NCBI GenBank assembly: GCA_023436305.1
Contig: JAEZJQ010000104.1
Span: 1 to 56,475, forward strand
DNA: 56,475 bases
Source of the DNA: Bacillota bacterium
GTDB taxonomy: Bacteria; Bacillota; UBA4882; UBA8346
Direction of reading: 5' to 3'
The position numbers were made by a program, and so were the translations under genes. Shown one piece after another: positions 42,595 to 52,167 of the stretch; the first letter of the stretch is position 1; each line of letters begins with the position of its first letter. The notes under the pieces are model-generated. The model was not told where the DNA came from. It ran no database searches and worked only from the letters and a program-made list of their open reading frames with translations.

Positions 42595-44759
42595 AGTAAA
42601 GCACCTTCCTCTCTAATCGGGTTCAATTTCAGCCTGCACTGAATTTTGATTCTTCCTTTACGCCAGACCGGAACATTGACCGGCGTATAACAAAACCGGT
42701 CGAGCTCCGGGACCGGCCGGGCACTCCCCGGATTGAAATTTGGACTGCAACAAAGACACTTCCAAAATGAAAAGTCAGCTTGTTCCCTGCGCAAATAACC
42801 GTCGCTATCCCAGTACTCGATTTCGCCGCTCAAATCGCCTTCCACCAAAATAAACTCCATCATATTCCGGTAGTTAAAATGACGAACGGAAAACCAGCCA
42901 TTGGAAATTTCCCGCGCCTTGCCCATTTTTAAGCAAATCTCACCTTCCAGTTCCAATTGAGGCCATTCTAAACCGTAAGAACGAGTTATCGGCAGATAGC
43001 GGGCGGGGTCGGTAGACTGTAAATCAGGCAGAATTCCTTCGCTTTTATGAATATTATTTTCTTTGGGATTGGTTTTTGATGGCGTTTTTAATGGTTCCCG
43101 GGCGATAATTATTGGCAAGTCCTGTTTTTCAAAGTTTTCGGCCATAAGTTGAAGCTGAAAACAGTAGTTCATTTGCAGCGGATTGTGGGGATTTATCGCA
43201 TACGAATCATGCTCCAAACGGCAGTTCAGCTCCACTTCACCGGTAGGCTGCAGGATATCCCAAAGAAAAGTATCTTGAAAAATAAACGGAAATGTATCTT
43301 CCCGTAAACACTGTCGTTCATCAAGATAATTGACCCCCACTTGGAATTCTCCGTTGACATGGAGCCAACCCGGTTTGATTTTGGGGTGGATCTTGATGGC
43401 CGATACCTTAATTTCCTTGACCAGTAAAGGCCGGACACGGAGTTTCATGGTTTGGGAACCGGAAATTGTAAACGTTTTTTGTTCCTTCAGGACTTTGCCA
43501 AGTATATAGCCATTGGGGTTGGCGGCTAAATTCAGGTCCAGCCAACCATATTGATAGAGATTCAACTGGCAATCAATGACAGTTTCCACTTTTAGATCTC
43601 CTTCAGATAGGGAAAAGCCGGTTAACTTGACTTGGGATTCGCCGGACGCCAGGATAGCGGTTGCTGGTAAATCGGCCACCGGTATTCCGGTAATTAATTC
43701 ATCACCGGTCACTGGATGACATCGATAACATTCTTGCCCGGTTTTATCCGTGGCGTATACTTCCACCAGAAAATCCACGGTAACCAAGATTCCCTTTGGG
43801 GTCAAACAAACATTCATAATGGGTTTGCATATATTTAATTCATGCGGTTTCAAATTCCCGGCAGGTATTCGGAAACATTTGGTGATTTGCAGCCGCATAT
43901 TTTGATGAAACAAAGGTATTTTAACCCGGCGGCGTTCCGCGTTTGAACCGGTTTGGGTCAAGCAGTTTATCTCGGTTTCGCGCACAATTTTCCAGGAATA
44001 GTTCAGTTTCAATTTCAGATACCACTTGGGGGTGTTAGGATCAAACCACCAATGTCCGTCCGTAACCTCCCCGCTAATCAACAACCGCTGGGAAGAATAT
44101 AACGGCGGCAGTTCAGGACAAAGGCTGAACGGCTGTTCAAATTCGGTTTCCAATCGGGTGTTTTGAGAATTCAGATAGGAAATGGCCCCATGAACCACCC
44201 CGGAAACAATGGACGGCATATGGGTATCCGTAAAATCCACCTGGCAATGAAACATTTCCGGCTTTAAACCGGCGCCGCCGAACAAAACCGGTCCGGTTAA
44301 TATCGCGTTTTCTTCCCCACGGGTAATGATTAAATCGGCCAAGACCGGAAAAATGGAACCGGAAGTTTCGGGTTCAAGGGGTGTTTTATTCGTCTGATGA
44401 ATCACAATTGTGAAACCATGCTCGAATATGGCCTGGTTTTCTCCGATATACCGCGGCTGAAAAATGAAATAATCATCGATTAATTCAATCGTTAAAAGGT
44501 CAAGATCAATAATGGTCCCGGTATTGTTGAGCTTTATCTCAAACTGCAATTGATCCCCGGTTTTCCGTTTCCGGCCATCGTAATCAAAGTAACAGACCCG
44601 GCGTTGCAACAAGCCTTTTACGGAAACCAAATCATTATGTTTGGTGAATCGGGATTCCTTTACCTGGAGCGTGACGGTTTGCAGCCGTTTGTTCACCAGT
44701 TCCGGCCATATGGTGGTTATTTTGAATTGACTGCTGCGGATAACTGACATGTCCGGCAC
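42591..44759 (-). CDS. Large protein of divergent SPOCS (DUF3794)-like beta repeats
   Basis: This 722-residue protein has no signal peptide or membrane helix. At least four beta-rich units show the SPOCS pattern of strand, tyrosine-rich strand and DG/DxDG turn: SVKGLLQRRVCYFDYDGRKR (about 45-64), VTVDFLVEVYATDKTG, VNGEFQVGVNYLDERQ and LSGEIEYWDSDGYLRR. Sequence is far from standard DUF3794, and spacing varies. SPOCS domains occur in spore-coat and envelope assembly proteins such as SipL. AAAGGG lies before the ATG. It is coupled to the downstream glycosyltransferase, which suggests a glycosylated structural layer; this is inference. Confidence 0.65.
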   Translation of the reverse strand: MPDMSVIRSSQFKITTIWPELVNKRLQTVTLQVKESRFTKHNDLVSVKGLLQRRVCYFDYDGRKRKTGDQLQFEIKLNNTGTIIDLDLLTIELIDDYFIFQPRYIGENQAIFEHGFTIVIHQTNKTPLEPETSGSIFPVLADLIITRGEENAILTGPVLFGGAGLKPEMFHCQVDFTDTHMPSIVSGVVHGAISYLNSQNTRLETEFEQPFSLCPELPPLYSSQRLLISGEVTDGHWWFDPNTPKWYLKLKLNYSWKIVRETEINCLTQTGSNAERRRVKIPLFHQNMRLQITKCFRIPAGNLKPHELNICKPIMNVCLTPKGILVTVDFLVEVYATDKTGQECYRCHPVTGDELITGIPVADLPATAILASGESQVKLTGFSLSEGDLKVETVIDCQLNLYQYGWLDLNLAANPNGYILGKVLKEQKTFTISGSQTMKLRVRPLLVKEIKVSAIKIHPKIKPGWLHVNGEFQVGVNYLDERQCLREDTFPFIFQDTFLWDILQPTGEVELNCRLEHDSYAINPHNPLQMNYCFQLQLMAENFEKQDLPIIIAREPLKTPSKTNPKENNIHKSEGILPDLQSTDPARYLPITRSYGLEWPQLELEGEICLKMGKAREISNGWFSVRHFNYRNMMEFILVEGDLSGEIEYWDSDGYLRREQADFSFWKCLCCSPNFNPGSARPVPELDRFCYTPVNVPVWRKGRIKIQCRLKLNPIREEGALL

Positions 44760-45073
44760 CCTTTATTAACAAGAAAATAGGATTTTAGATCCTTTTGTCC
44801 TTTATAAGGAAAACCACCATCCTCCGAGGTCAAAAAACATTAAATCCAAAGTTACAGCTCCAGTCCACCGGCAAAGATTCTTTTAGGCTACGAAGCACTG
44901 TGGTTACTCTTTCGAAGAGCAAAGAGATCAAAGAATTTTCATTCCTGGTTGTGCCCTACAGGCATGGGAGGTTAACACGAAAATAGACATTTAATATTTA
45001 ATAACCAGAGATCCCTTCTTTTATCATTTATATGCGGCTTCATGATCCGTAACACCTCACCCGGAGTTAACCG
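44760..45073. other. Gene-free stretch upstream of the SPOCS-like operon
   Basis: This 314-base gap separates two genes on the reverse strand. No frame has a ribosome site. A short hairpin (CTCTTTCGAAGAG, 44909-44921) is present but without clear function. Promoter boxes are not obvious. Confidence 0.4.
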
Positions 45074-45110
45074 AAAAAAAAAAGAACAGGCTGTTTTTAA
45101 ACCTGCCTGT
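45074..45110 (-). terminator. Rho-independent terminator of the triple-SPOCS gene
   Basis: On the reverse strand ACAGGC (45110-45105) pairs with GCCTGT (45091-45086), followed by TCTTTTTTTTTTCGG. It lies 35 bases past the stop. Confidence 0.75.
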
Positions 45111-45145
45111 CATGGAACTTTGTCGGATTCGATTGAAAGTTATCG

Positions 45146-46396
45146 TTAAAAGTAGTAAGGTGAAACGATCTGAACGGATAACTGTTGCGTCTCGGTCACT
45201 TTCACAAAGAATTCAATCACCACTTTTTGCCGCAAGGTCGTACTGTCGACCAATTCGAACAAAATGGTCTCAATCCTGGCATCCACCCGAACATTCATTC
45301 CGGGAGTGGTTCCGATGATATCCACAAAGGTGCTGAACGGAATATCCTCGGCCTGATGATGTTCCAGATTATCGGTGCCAATGAAAAAGATCTGCTTGTG
45401 AAGAATTCCTTGAATGATTACTTTATCATTGATGACTTCCGTGGTTAAGTCCTGGATCTGAGCGATGATTTCACGGATCTTAACCGTAGTAATCGGCAAA
45501 GTGAAGAGATTTTCAACCAAAATCTGGTTGGTATTCTCCCCGACCACCGTTTCCAGTTTCAGCAAAGCGCCGGGCCCTAACAACAGATTGATTTGGACGC
45601 TTTCGGTAACTTTAGCAAAGAATTCCACCACGACTTTTTGTAACACCGTGGTTGGATTGCGCAGTTCGAAATGCACGAACTCAACTGTGGGAGTTACCTC
45701 AACATCCATACCGGGAGAGGCGCCCGGAATATCTACGAAAGTTGAGAATTCAATATCTTCCGCCTGATGGTATTCAATATTATCCGTGCTTACAAAGAAG
45801 ATCTGTTTGTGAATCGTGCCTTGAATGATGACTTTGTCTTGAATGACGTGGGTGGTTACATCGCGAATCACAACTGTGATATCGTCGATTTTAATGGCAG
45901 GAATGAAGAGCGTGATAAAGTTTTCAAATAATTGCTGTTTAGTATTCTCCCCAACCACCTGATCGACCCGTACTAACGGCCCGCTTCCGGTGACTACATT
46001 GAGCTGCCTGGTTTCAGTCACCTTGACGAAGAATTCAACAACCACTTTTTGATGGACAATTCGACTTGTGAGTAAATTAAAGATAATCGTTTCGATCACC
46101 GTATCGATTTGAACGTTCATGCCGGGCTCCGCTCCCGGAACATCAACGAATGTGCTAAATGGAATGTCTTCCGCTTGATGATGGACAATATTATCTTCTC
46201 CGACAAAGAAGATTTGTTTATGCAAAACCCCTTGGATGACCACTTTATCGGCAATTACGTCGGTGGTGATATCAACAACCTTGGCATTAATATTACGGAC
46301 TTTGATGGCCGGGATCGTCAAAGTGACATTTTGTTCCACCAAAAGCTGCCTGGTATTTTCGCCGATAACCACTTCCGCTCGAATCAAAGGGTCCAT
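45146..46396 (-). CDS. Protein of three tandem SPOCS (DUF3794) domains
   Basis: This 416-residue protein is three near-identical units of about 133 residues starting at about 5, 139 and 273. Each has VVGENTxQxLxE, then IPAIKV, D-x-T-T-x-V-I-x-DKVIIQGxLHKQIFF, HHQAEDIPFSTFVDIPG, PGM-V and QKVVVEFFVKVTET. There is no signal or anchor. The DUF3794 fold is found in spore morphogenesis proteins (SipL, in which it binds the basement layer protein SpoIVA), mostly together with LysM; here it is alone. AAAAGGAGGG precedes the ATG. Monocistronic, with its own terminator. Confidence 0.93.
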   Translation of the reverse strand: MDPLIRAEVVIGENTRQLLVEQNVTLTIPAIKVRNINAKVVDITTDVIADKVVIQGVLHKQIFFVGEDNIVHHQAEDIPFSTFVDVPGAEPGMNVQIDTVIETIIFNLLTSRIVHQKVVVEFFVKVTETRQLNVVTGSGPLVRVDQVVGENTKQQLFENFITLFIPAIKIDDITVVIRDVTTHVIQDKVIIQGTIHKQIFFVSTDNIEYHQAEDIEFSTFVDIPGASPGMDVEVTPTVEFVHFELRNPTTVLQKVVVEFFAKVTESVQINLLLGPGALLKLETVVGENTNQILVENLFTLPITTVKIREIIAQIQDLTTEVINDKVIIQGILHKQIFFIGTDNLEHHQAEDIPFSTFVDIIGTTPGMNVRVDARIETILFELVDSTTLRQKVVIEFFVKVTETQQLSVQIVSPYYF

Positions 46397-46613
46397 TAAT
46401 TTCCCTCCTTTTTATATTATCCGATAAAAGTTTGTATCAAAAACAAACTCCGCGGATAATCTTTGATTGAAGTTTCACTTCAATATGTTTGGATCAACCT
46501 AAAATATTCGCCAAAACTCCGTTACATACATCACCCCGCTTTTTTGACGTTTAGTTCATGTTCCATCATGATGATTAGGTATGAATGTTTGCAAGAAGAT
46601 TCCGGGAAACAAT

Positions 46614-46817
46614 TCAATACTTGACATTCCCAGGTTTCGGATCGGTTGTTTGGGATTCATTTTCGGCAATCTCCGCAGTTTGGTCCGTGGCCGTCCGCCG
46701 GCTTTTTAACGAATGGTATTGACTGAGCCATAATGTCAGTCCCAAGATGATCGCCATATAAATGACTAACCCTAGGATGAAAGGTATCCCCACCGCTAAA
46801 TCCTCCAAATCACACAA
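46614..46817 (-). CDS. Small single-helix membrane protein
   Basis: Up to 67 residues: a strong helix (VGIPFILGLVIYMAIILGLTLWLSQY is its extent, about residues 9-34) and an acidic, Thr-rich C-tail. Two starts are plausible, GTG 46817 with GGAGG at 9 bases and GTG 46793 with GGAGG at 8 bases, and the second would begin directly at the helix. No family is recognised. It is divergent from the first GT2 gene. Confidence 0.55.
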   Translation of the reverse strand: MCDLEDLAVGIPFILGLVIYMAIILGLTLWLSQYHSLKSRRTATDQTAEIAENESQTTDPKPGNVKY

Positions 46818-46996
46818 TAATCATCCTCCGGCATTTTCACTATTATAATATATGTACAATAGCCCTCCCGTGCGCCTAGCAGAAATTTAATTTATCAATA
46901 AAAAATGCTCACAGTGACATCGCACCCCCCCTTTATTCGTATAATATATTAGGTTTCACTTAGTTTCCCGGAAATTGTGTAAAAAAAGGAGGTACC

Positions 46997-47800
46997 ATGG
47001 AAGGTTACTTGGCGGATATAGTGATCGTGAACTTCAACACCCGTAAATACCTTACGAAATGCCTGGATAGTATCCGGAGTAACTCCGGCGCATATCAGGA
47101 TTATAAGGTCTGGGTGGTGGATAATGGCAGCACAGATAATAGCATTGCCGAAATCAAGAACCGGACCTGGGTTGCCGGGATCATCAACCGGAGCAACCGG
47201 GGTTATGCTTATGCTTGTAATCAAGGGATAAAGGCTGGATCCGGCACTTTTATATTCTTTTTAAACAGTGATGTGTCGGTAACTCCCGGCTGGCTGACGC
47301 CGTTAATCACCACCCTGGCTTCAGCGCCGGAGATTGCGGTAGTGGGACCCCGGCTGGTGAACCCGGAAGGTTTATTGGTGGGAGCCGGTGTGGTGGGAAC
47401 CAACGCCCGGCCCATCATTCGCGGTTGGGGTATTCCGGATGAACCCGGACGTTATAACCAAGCGATTGAATGTTTAAGCATTTGCGGCGCATGTATGGGA
47501 ATAAAACGAGATATGCTTCCCACACTGGGATTCTTTGATGAAAAATACTTTCATTATTTTGAAGAGACAGACTATTGTTATAATGCCCGTTATCATGGTT
47601 ATAAAGTTTTTTATTGTCCGGAAAGCAAAGTGATTCATTTCGGTCAAGGCAGTTGCCGCAATTTCCGGAAATTAAACAAATATTTTCGAAACAGCGAAAA
47701 ATATTTTAATAATAAATGGAAATTTTTTTTGGAAGATCAAACCGAATATAAGGAAACAGTTTTTCATAGCGTTAATGAGGCCGCTAAAAATAAATTTTGA
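46997..47800 (+). CDS. Glycosyltransferase family 2, WcaE/RfbN-like
   Basis: This 267-residue GT-A enzyme has DIVIVNFNTRKYLTKCLDS, VVDNGSTDNS, the acidic FLNSDVSV (DxD-like), and CGACMGIKRDMLPTLGFFDEKYFHYFEETDYCYN with the conserved ED. It resembles rhamnosyl- or other deoxysugar-transferases that build surface glycans. AAAGGAGG precedes the ATG at 5 bases. The next GT2 gene follows after 16 bases, so these are one operon. Confidence 0.93.
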   Translation: MEGYLADIVIVNFNTRKYLTKCLDSIRSNSGAYQDYKVWVVDNGSTDNSIAEIKNRTWVAGIINRSNRGYAYACNQGIKAGSGTFIFFLNSDVSVTPGWLTPLITTLASAPEIAVVGPRLVNPEGLLVGAGVVGTNARPIIRGWGIPDEPGRYNQAIECLSICGACMGIKRDMLPTLGFFDEKYFHYFEETDYCYNARYHGYKVFYCPESKVIHFGQGSCRNFRKLNKYFRNSEKYFNNKWKFFLEDQTEYKETVFHSVNEAAKNKF

Positions 47801-47816
47801 CAATTGGAGGAATATC

Positions 47817-48683
47817 TTGGACGCCAGCATTATTATTGTTAATTATAATTCCAGGCCATTTTTAGAGGCTTGTCTGAATAATCTACAAACCAATACCGGC
47901 ACGTCCTTTGAAATTATTGTGGTGGATAACCATTCTGAGGATGACTCCATAACATTTTTACAAAGAATAAAGGAACCCGGCATTCGAACAATTTATAACG
48001 AATCAAATGCCGGATTTACCAAAGCATGCAACCAGGGAATAAATTTGGCCAGAGGGAAAATCTTGGTTACGATGAATCCGGATGTTTTAATACCCAAAGA
48101 CTGGTTGGCACGTATGGTTTGGCATCTTTATAATAATCCAAATACTTTGGCGGTTGGACCGAAAGGAATTGGTATCTGCGGGTGGCAAGCCGCTTTACCA
48201 CTTTCCTATTCATGCAAATTGGAGGCTGCTGATCGAAAATTTGCAACGGTATACCGCCATCAATCAGAACCGGTAAAATACTTAATCGGTTGTTTATTTC
48301 TCTTTGATCGCCGTTTGATAAAGGAAATCGGATATTTTGATGAAGATTTGCCGTTAGGCGCGGATGATTTCGATATTTCCCTTCGAATCCGAAAAGCCGG
48401 ATATCAGTTGCGGGTTGCCCAGGATGTACTGATCAAACATTTTGTTCATACTTCGTTTAATCATAGCAATCCGGAGATGTGTAAATTTTTGGAAGATACC
48501 AGCTATCATCACTTTAATAAAAAATGGGCCAAAGAACTCAAAGAATTTGGCTGGCAGCGTCTTATGGAAGATGATTCTCCAGTTTTTCCCAACGAAACGG
48601 GATTTCTAAGCAATAATAAAAATTACTTATGGAGTATCCAACCTGATACCGTCATTTCAAAAGACTCCTTGTTCAGTATATAA
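47817..48683 (+). CDS. Glycosyltransferase family 2
   Basis: This product of about 288 residues starts at TTG 47817 behind GGAGG at 6 bases; the earlier ATG at 47775 lies inside the previous gene. Motifs are ASIIIVNYNSRPFLEACL, VVDNHSEDDS, the DxD-like TMNPDVLIP, and GCLFLFDRRLIKEIGYFDED, then GADDFDISLRIRKAGY. It is like the preceding enzyme in length and layout and probably adds a sugar in the same pathway. It ends 5 bases before the convergent next gene. Confidence 0.92.
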   Translation: MDASIIIVNYNSRPFLEACLNNLQTNTGTSFEIIVVDNHSEDDSITFLQRIKEPGIRTIYNESNAGFTKACNQGINLARGKILVTMNPDVLIPKDWLARMVWHLYNNPNTLAVGPKGIGICGWQAALPLSYSCKLEAADRKFATVYRHQSEPVKYLIGCLFLFDRRLIKEIGYFDEDLPLGADDFDISLRIRKAGYQLRVAQDVLIKHFVHTSFNHSNPEMCKFLEDTSYHHFNKKWAKELKEFGWQRLMEDDSPVFPNETGFLSNNKNYLWSIQPDTVISKDSLFSI

Positions 48684-48688
48684 AATTC

Positions 48689-49531
48689 CTACCGAATGGT
48701 GCAATTTTTAACAAAATTATAGTTTGTTGAATAGATCTGTGTTGGATGGATATTTTTACGAATCAGCCTTTTAATTTCTTGAATTTGTCGGGCTGAGTAT
48801 CCAAAATTCCGCATGATATTTTCTTCCCGGGGATGAATCTGGGTAACCGTTTTGCGCCAAACCGGAAAATCAATGGTAGTTGTCTTGTGCGCGTATAACA
48901 ATTTCCATGCTCCATAAAGCACGTCACTTTCAGGAGTTCTTGCCAGATGAACACACGGGTGGGATACCAAATAAGCCAATTTTAAACCCAATTGTTTCGC
49001 GACCTGAGAAGAATAATTGTCATCATTACCATATATCCCCTGAGTTGGAATGATAAAATGAGCCCGCCATACATCCCGTTTAAACATGACACATGTAAAA
49101 AGCACCACATCAGTGAATTGAAGAGTCGCTCGCGCAGTTTTCACTTGGTTTCCACCGGATAAAGGCCATCCTTGATGCGGCAGGCCAACATAAGCTAAAT
49201 CCGGATATTGATCAAGCGCCTCGGCCATGGCGTAAATCCAATCATTTTGTGGGACAACCGCATCATCATCCAATCGTATCAAATATTTACCTTGGGCATG
49301 TTTCTCGGCATATTGAGTTCCGAGAATATGAGAAAGGTTTTTCCCAAAATCCAATACTTTTACTCGGGGTTGGATAAACCTCTTTAAATACGTTTCAACA
49401 TCTTGATATGGCGGATGATTGTTCACCAGTAATATCTCCGTATTAAAATCGGTAGATTGAATTACCGAATCGATACACCTTTTAATGATGGGTAATGTAT
49501 TATAACAGTTGATGATTACCGAAAACCTCAA
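48689..49531 (-). CDS. Glycosyltransferase family 2 (CgeD-like)
   Basis: This 280-residue enzyme starts at TTG 49531 behind GGGGTGG. It has FSVIINCYNTLPIIKRCIDS, LLVNNHPPY, and the acceptor-loop DxD YLIRLDDDAVVP, then NDDNYSSQVAKQLGL. It runs opposite to the two forward GT2 genes. In Bacillus, a GT2-type CgeD lies beside CgeB in the spore-coat glycosylation locus, and the same pairing here (the CgeB-like gene is next) supports a spore or surface role. Confidence 0.9.
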   Translation of the reverse strand: MRFSVIINCYNTLPIIKRCIDSVIQSTDFNTEILLVNNHPPYQDVETYLKRFIQPRVKVLDFGKNLSHILGTQYAEKHAQGKYLIRLDDDAVVPQNDWIYAMAEALDQYPDLAYVGLPHQGWPLSGGNQVKTARATLQFTDVVLFTCVMFKRDVWRAHFIIPTQGIYGNDDNYSSQVAKQLGLKLAYLVSHPCVHLARTPESDVLYGAWKLLYAHKTTTIDFPVWRKTVTQIHPREENIMRNFGYSARQIQEIKRLIRKNIHPTQIYSTNYNFVKNCTIR

Positions 49532-49735
49532 AAAAAACCACCCCTTACCCTAAAAACGTCAATAATTATCCGTTATCTAATCTATTTAAATATATGTCTT
49601 CGTTTAAGCTATTGTGCTCTTATTTTGGCACAATTAAACAGTTGCAAAGTTAAGGAATTGAACATAAGATATAAAAGTTTCTTATAGACAGATGAAAGAA
49701 TACCATCCTTTTATTTAAGATAGGAGCTTTAACCA

Positions 49736-50752
49736 ATGAAAATTTTGTTTGTAGACTCCGGTATGTCATCCTTTGAAACCAGATATGCATACGCAATCGA
49801 AGATACTTTCAAGAATGATTTTCGTTGTCAAGTTCGACACATTAATCCCTTTCACTTGACTCATCAAATCATTGACCAGTTTAAACCGGATTTGGTCTTA
49901 GTGATTCATGGAACTTTTACCGCACTCGATTTAATACATTACGCCAAATCCCGAGGGACAACAACAGTATTATGGCTTGTTGAAGACCCCTATGAGATTG
50001 ACAGCCATCGCGGGCCCATGGTTGCCGCCTATGATTTTGTCTTTACCACGGAAAGGCAAGCTGTAACAGAATACAATCATTCTCGTGTTTTCTACCTCCC
50101 ATGGTGCTGCAATCCCCGGATAAATAGACATATTATGCCGCCGCCGGCTTATCATAGCGACATATGTATGGTGGGTGTCGGTTTCCCGAATCGGGTTAGA
50201 ATTTTAAATACGATCGCACCCGCTCTTACCGGTTTAAAAGTAAAATTAATTGGGAACTGGGGTGAGCAATTGGTTCCGCAGTTGCGAAAATGCGTAATTT
50301 CAACCATCTCCGATTTTTGGGAAATCCAGAAGTATTATTGCGGGGCGAAAATCAATCTAAACATTCACCGGGATCCGGTGAACCCTCCATCGGGTAATTC
50401 AAAACAGGTTTCCGGAACCAGCCCCAATGATCGGACATTCGCTTTGGCGGGTAGCGGTGCTTTTCAACTAGTGGATAATACACGACCGGATATTTGGAAC
50501 TGTTTTGTAGAGAATCGGGAGATGGTTAGCTTTACGGATCCCCACGATTTGATTGGTAAAATTCAAAAATATCTTGGAAATTCCAACCTAAGACAGGCGA
50601 TTTGTCAAGCGGGCCAGAAAAAGGCATACGGACAGCATACATTTAAACATCGGTTTGCAGAAATCTTCCGACTGATTGGAACTCCCCTACCCTTGAAATA
50701 TCGAATAATCCAGGATTCCTACAGAACGAGTAAAGGGACTGCTTCTTTCTAA
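49736..50752 (+). CDS. CgeB-like glycosyltransferase
   Basis: This 338-residue GT-B protein has the CgeB layout: an N-terminal half with MKILFVDSGMSSFETRYAYA, LVLVIHGT, and VLWLVEDPYEID; a middle FTTERQAVTEY; and a C-terminal half with NLNIHRDP, PNDRTFALAGSGAFQLVDN and the final glycosyltransferase helix. In Bacillus CgeB is made under SigK in the mother cell and affects spore-surface sugars. AGGAG precedes the ATG. The gap downstream holds a relic glycosyltransferase. Confidence 0.9.
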   Translation: MKILFVDSGMSSFETRYAYAIEDTFKNDFRCQVRHINPFHLTHQIIDQFKPDLVLVIHGTFTALDLIHYAKSRGTTTVLWLVEDPYEIDSHRGPMVAAYDFVFTTERQAVTEYNHSRVFYLPWCCNPRINRHIMPPPAYHSDICMVGVGFPNRVRILNTIAPALTGLKVKLIGNWGEQLVPQLRKCVISTISDFWEIQKYYCGAKINLNIHRDPVNPPSGNSKQVSGTSPNDRTFALAGSGAFQLVDNTRPDIWNCFVENREMVSFTDPHDLIGKIQKYLGNSNLRQAICQAGQKKAYGQHTFKHRFAEIFRLIGTPLPLKYRIIQDSYRTSKGTASF

Positions 50753-50966
50753 AAAATAACCGGCGCTCATTTGGCGACAAAAGTCTTACCATCATTGACT
50801 TTCATTACGTTATACCGAATTCACCTTGTTTTTCCAGGAGTTAATCCGATTAATAAAATGAAACTCCTCTTCAGGAAAATAACATTTGGCCAAGTTCCTT
50901 CAAGGTTTTAAGATAGCCCTGTATATCCCGGCAACAAAGGAGCTTGGTGGTATTTGGTACAATTTT

Positions 50967-51119
50967 CTAATCGCTCGCTTGGGTTTCAATCTCCTTAACC
51001 TCCTTCTCGTTTTCAGCAGCATCAAATACGGTTACGCGTGTTCCAGCTCCCAGTTCGGGACAAGACGTTGGCAGATCTCCACCGATCGTTCTGTGGAACC
51101 ACGGTTAATCAAGATTCCA
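50967..51119 (-). pseudogene. Relic of a glycosyltransferase gene
   Basis: On the reverse strand, 51119 to about 51032 encodes a segment with GSTERSVEICQRLVPNWELE, the GxSTDRSVEIC motif of family 2 transferases. After a frame change, VFDAAENEKEVKEIETQASD follows to the stop at 50967. No start or ribosome site remains and both ends are missing. It shows that the sugar-transferase region has been rearranged. Confidence 0.6.
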
Positions 51120-51257
51120 TAACTGAAAAGTTTGCTATGATGTTCGGGCCACTAGGGTAATCGATATTCTTCGTTATAAAAACGAGATATTACCGTTCAA
51201 TTGTATGACATAATGAAACCTCCGGTAATTTGGTATACTTTACCATCATTTTAATCT

Positions 51258-51322
51258 GGTGATTGAATCCAATATATACAGTCGGAACTGTATGATTCCG
51301 GTGGAGAACTCATTCAATCACC
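51258..51322. repeat. Inverted repeat enclosing a second hairpin upstream of rfbF
   Basis: GGTGATTGAAT (51258-51268) and ATTCAATCACC (51312-51322) are perfect arms; inside, ACAGT-CGGA-ACTGT forms a smaller hairpin. It lies 65 bases before the cytidylyltransferase start. It could be a structured 5' leader or a small mobile relic; there is no T tract on either side. Confidence 0.5.
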
Positions 51323-51387
51323 GCTACATAGAATAATCAATAATATTCGGACTGATTAGAAATTGTTACTTAAAGGTGGTTTATCCG

Positions 51388-52167
51388 ATGAAAACCGTAA
51401 TTTTATGCGGGGGAAAAGGCACCAGGCTTCATGAAGAAACCGCCTACCGTCCAAAACCCTTGGTGGAGATAGGTGGACGGCCTATATTGTGGCATGTGAT
51501 GATGGCCTATGCTCACCAGGGATATAAAGATTTTATTCTGCTTTTGGGCTACCGGGGTGAACAAATCAAGGAGTATTTTTTAAACTTTCCCTTACGAACT
51601 ACGGATTTCAGTTTGAAATATAGTAACGGTTCCTTCAGTATTATTTTTCATAACAAGCATAGCATCGATTCCTGGTCGATTATGTTTCTGGACACAGGAC
51701 TTGAGACCCAGACCGGCGGCCGAATCGCCAGAGCAAAGAAATTTTTGACAGGCGAGGACTTTTTCCTTACCTATGCGGATGGTGTTTCGGATATCAATTT
51801 ACAAGCTTTATATCAAAAACACCAGTCTGGGAAACGTATTATTACCGTGACCGGAATCCATCAACGATTGCCTTTTGGTTTTTTAGAAACCGATACCGAA
51901 AGGATAACCGGTTTTTCCGAAAAACCTCTCTCGGAAAAGTTAATCAATGGAGGATTTTTTGTTTGCAGTCCACAGCTTTTTAATTATCTTTCTGAGGATG
52001 AGAGTTGTATTTTGGAGGGAGAACCATTGCAGCGCCTGGCTGCTGAAGCCCAGGTAACCGTTTATGAGCACACGGGCTTCTGGCAGTCAATGGATACTTA
52101 CAAACAAGTTTTGGAATTGAACGAATTATGGGCTAAAAATCCGCCCTGGCGGATCTGGAGTGATTAA
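51388..52167 (+). CDS. rfbF: Glucose-1-phosphate cytidylyltransferase (RfbF-like)
   Basis: This 259-residue nucleotidyltransferase makes CDP-glucose from CTP and glucose-1-phosphate. It has MKTVILCGGKGTRLHEETAY, the sugar-site RPKPLVEIGGRPILWHVM, the loop YADGVSDIN, GFLETD and INGGFFV. The start is ATG 51388 behind AAAGGTGG. The next enzyme in the classical path, CDP-glucose 4,6-dehydratase, is not in the window. The 3' end overlaps the convergent oxidoreductase gene by 42 bases. Confidence 0.9.
   Translation: MKTVILCGGKGTRLHEETAYRPKPLVEIGGRPILWHVMMAYAHQGYKDFILLLGYRGEQIKEYFLNFPLRTTDFSLKYSNGSFSIIFHNKHSIDSWSIMFLDTGLETQTGGRIARAKKFLTGEDFFLTYADGVSDINLQALYQKHQSGKRIITVTGIHQRLPFGFLETDTERITGFSEKPLSEKLINGGFFVCSPQLFNYLSEDESCILEGEPLQRLAAEAQVTVYEHTGFWQSMDTYKQVLELNELWAKNPPWRIWSD

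Noticed and set aside
50886..51122. A 78-codon forward frame in the cgeB-rfbF gap
   Set aside because: The reverse strand carries the recognisable glycosyltransferase relic, so the forward frame is its shadow.
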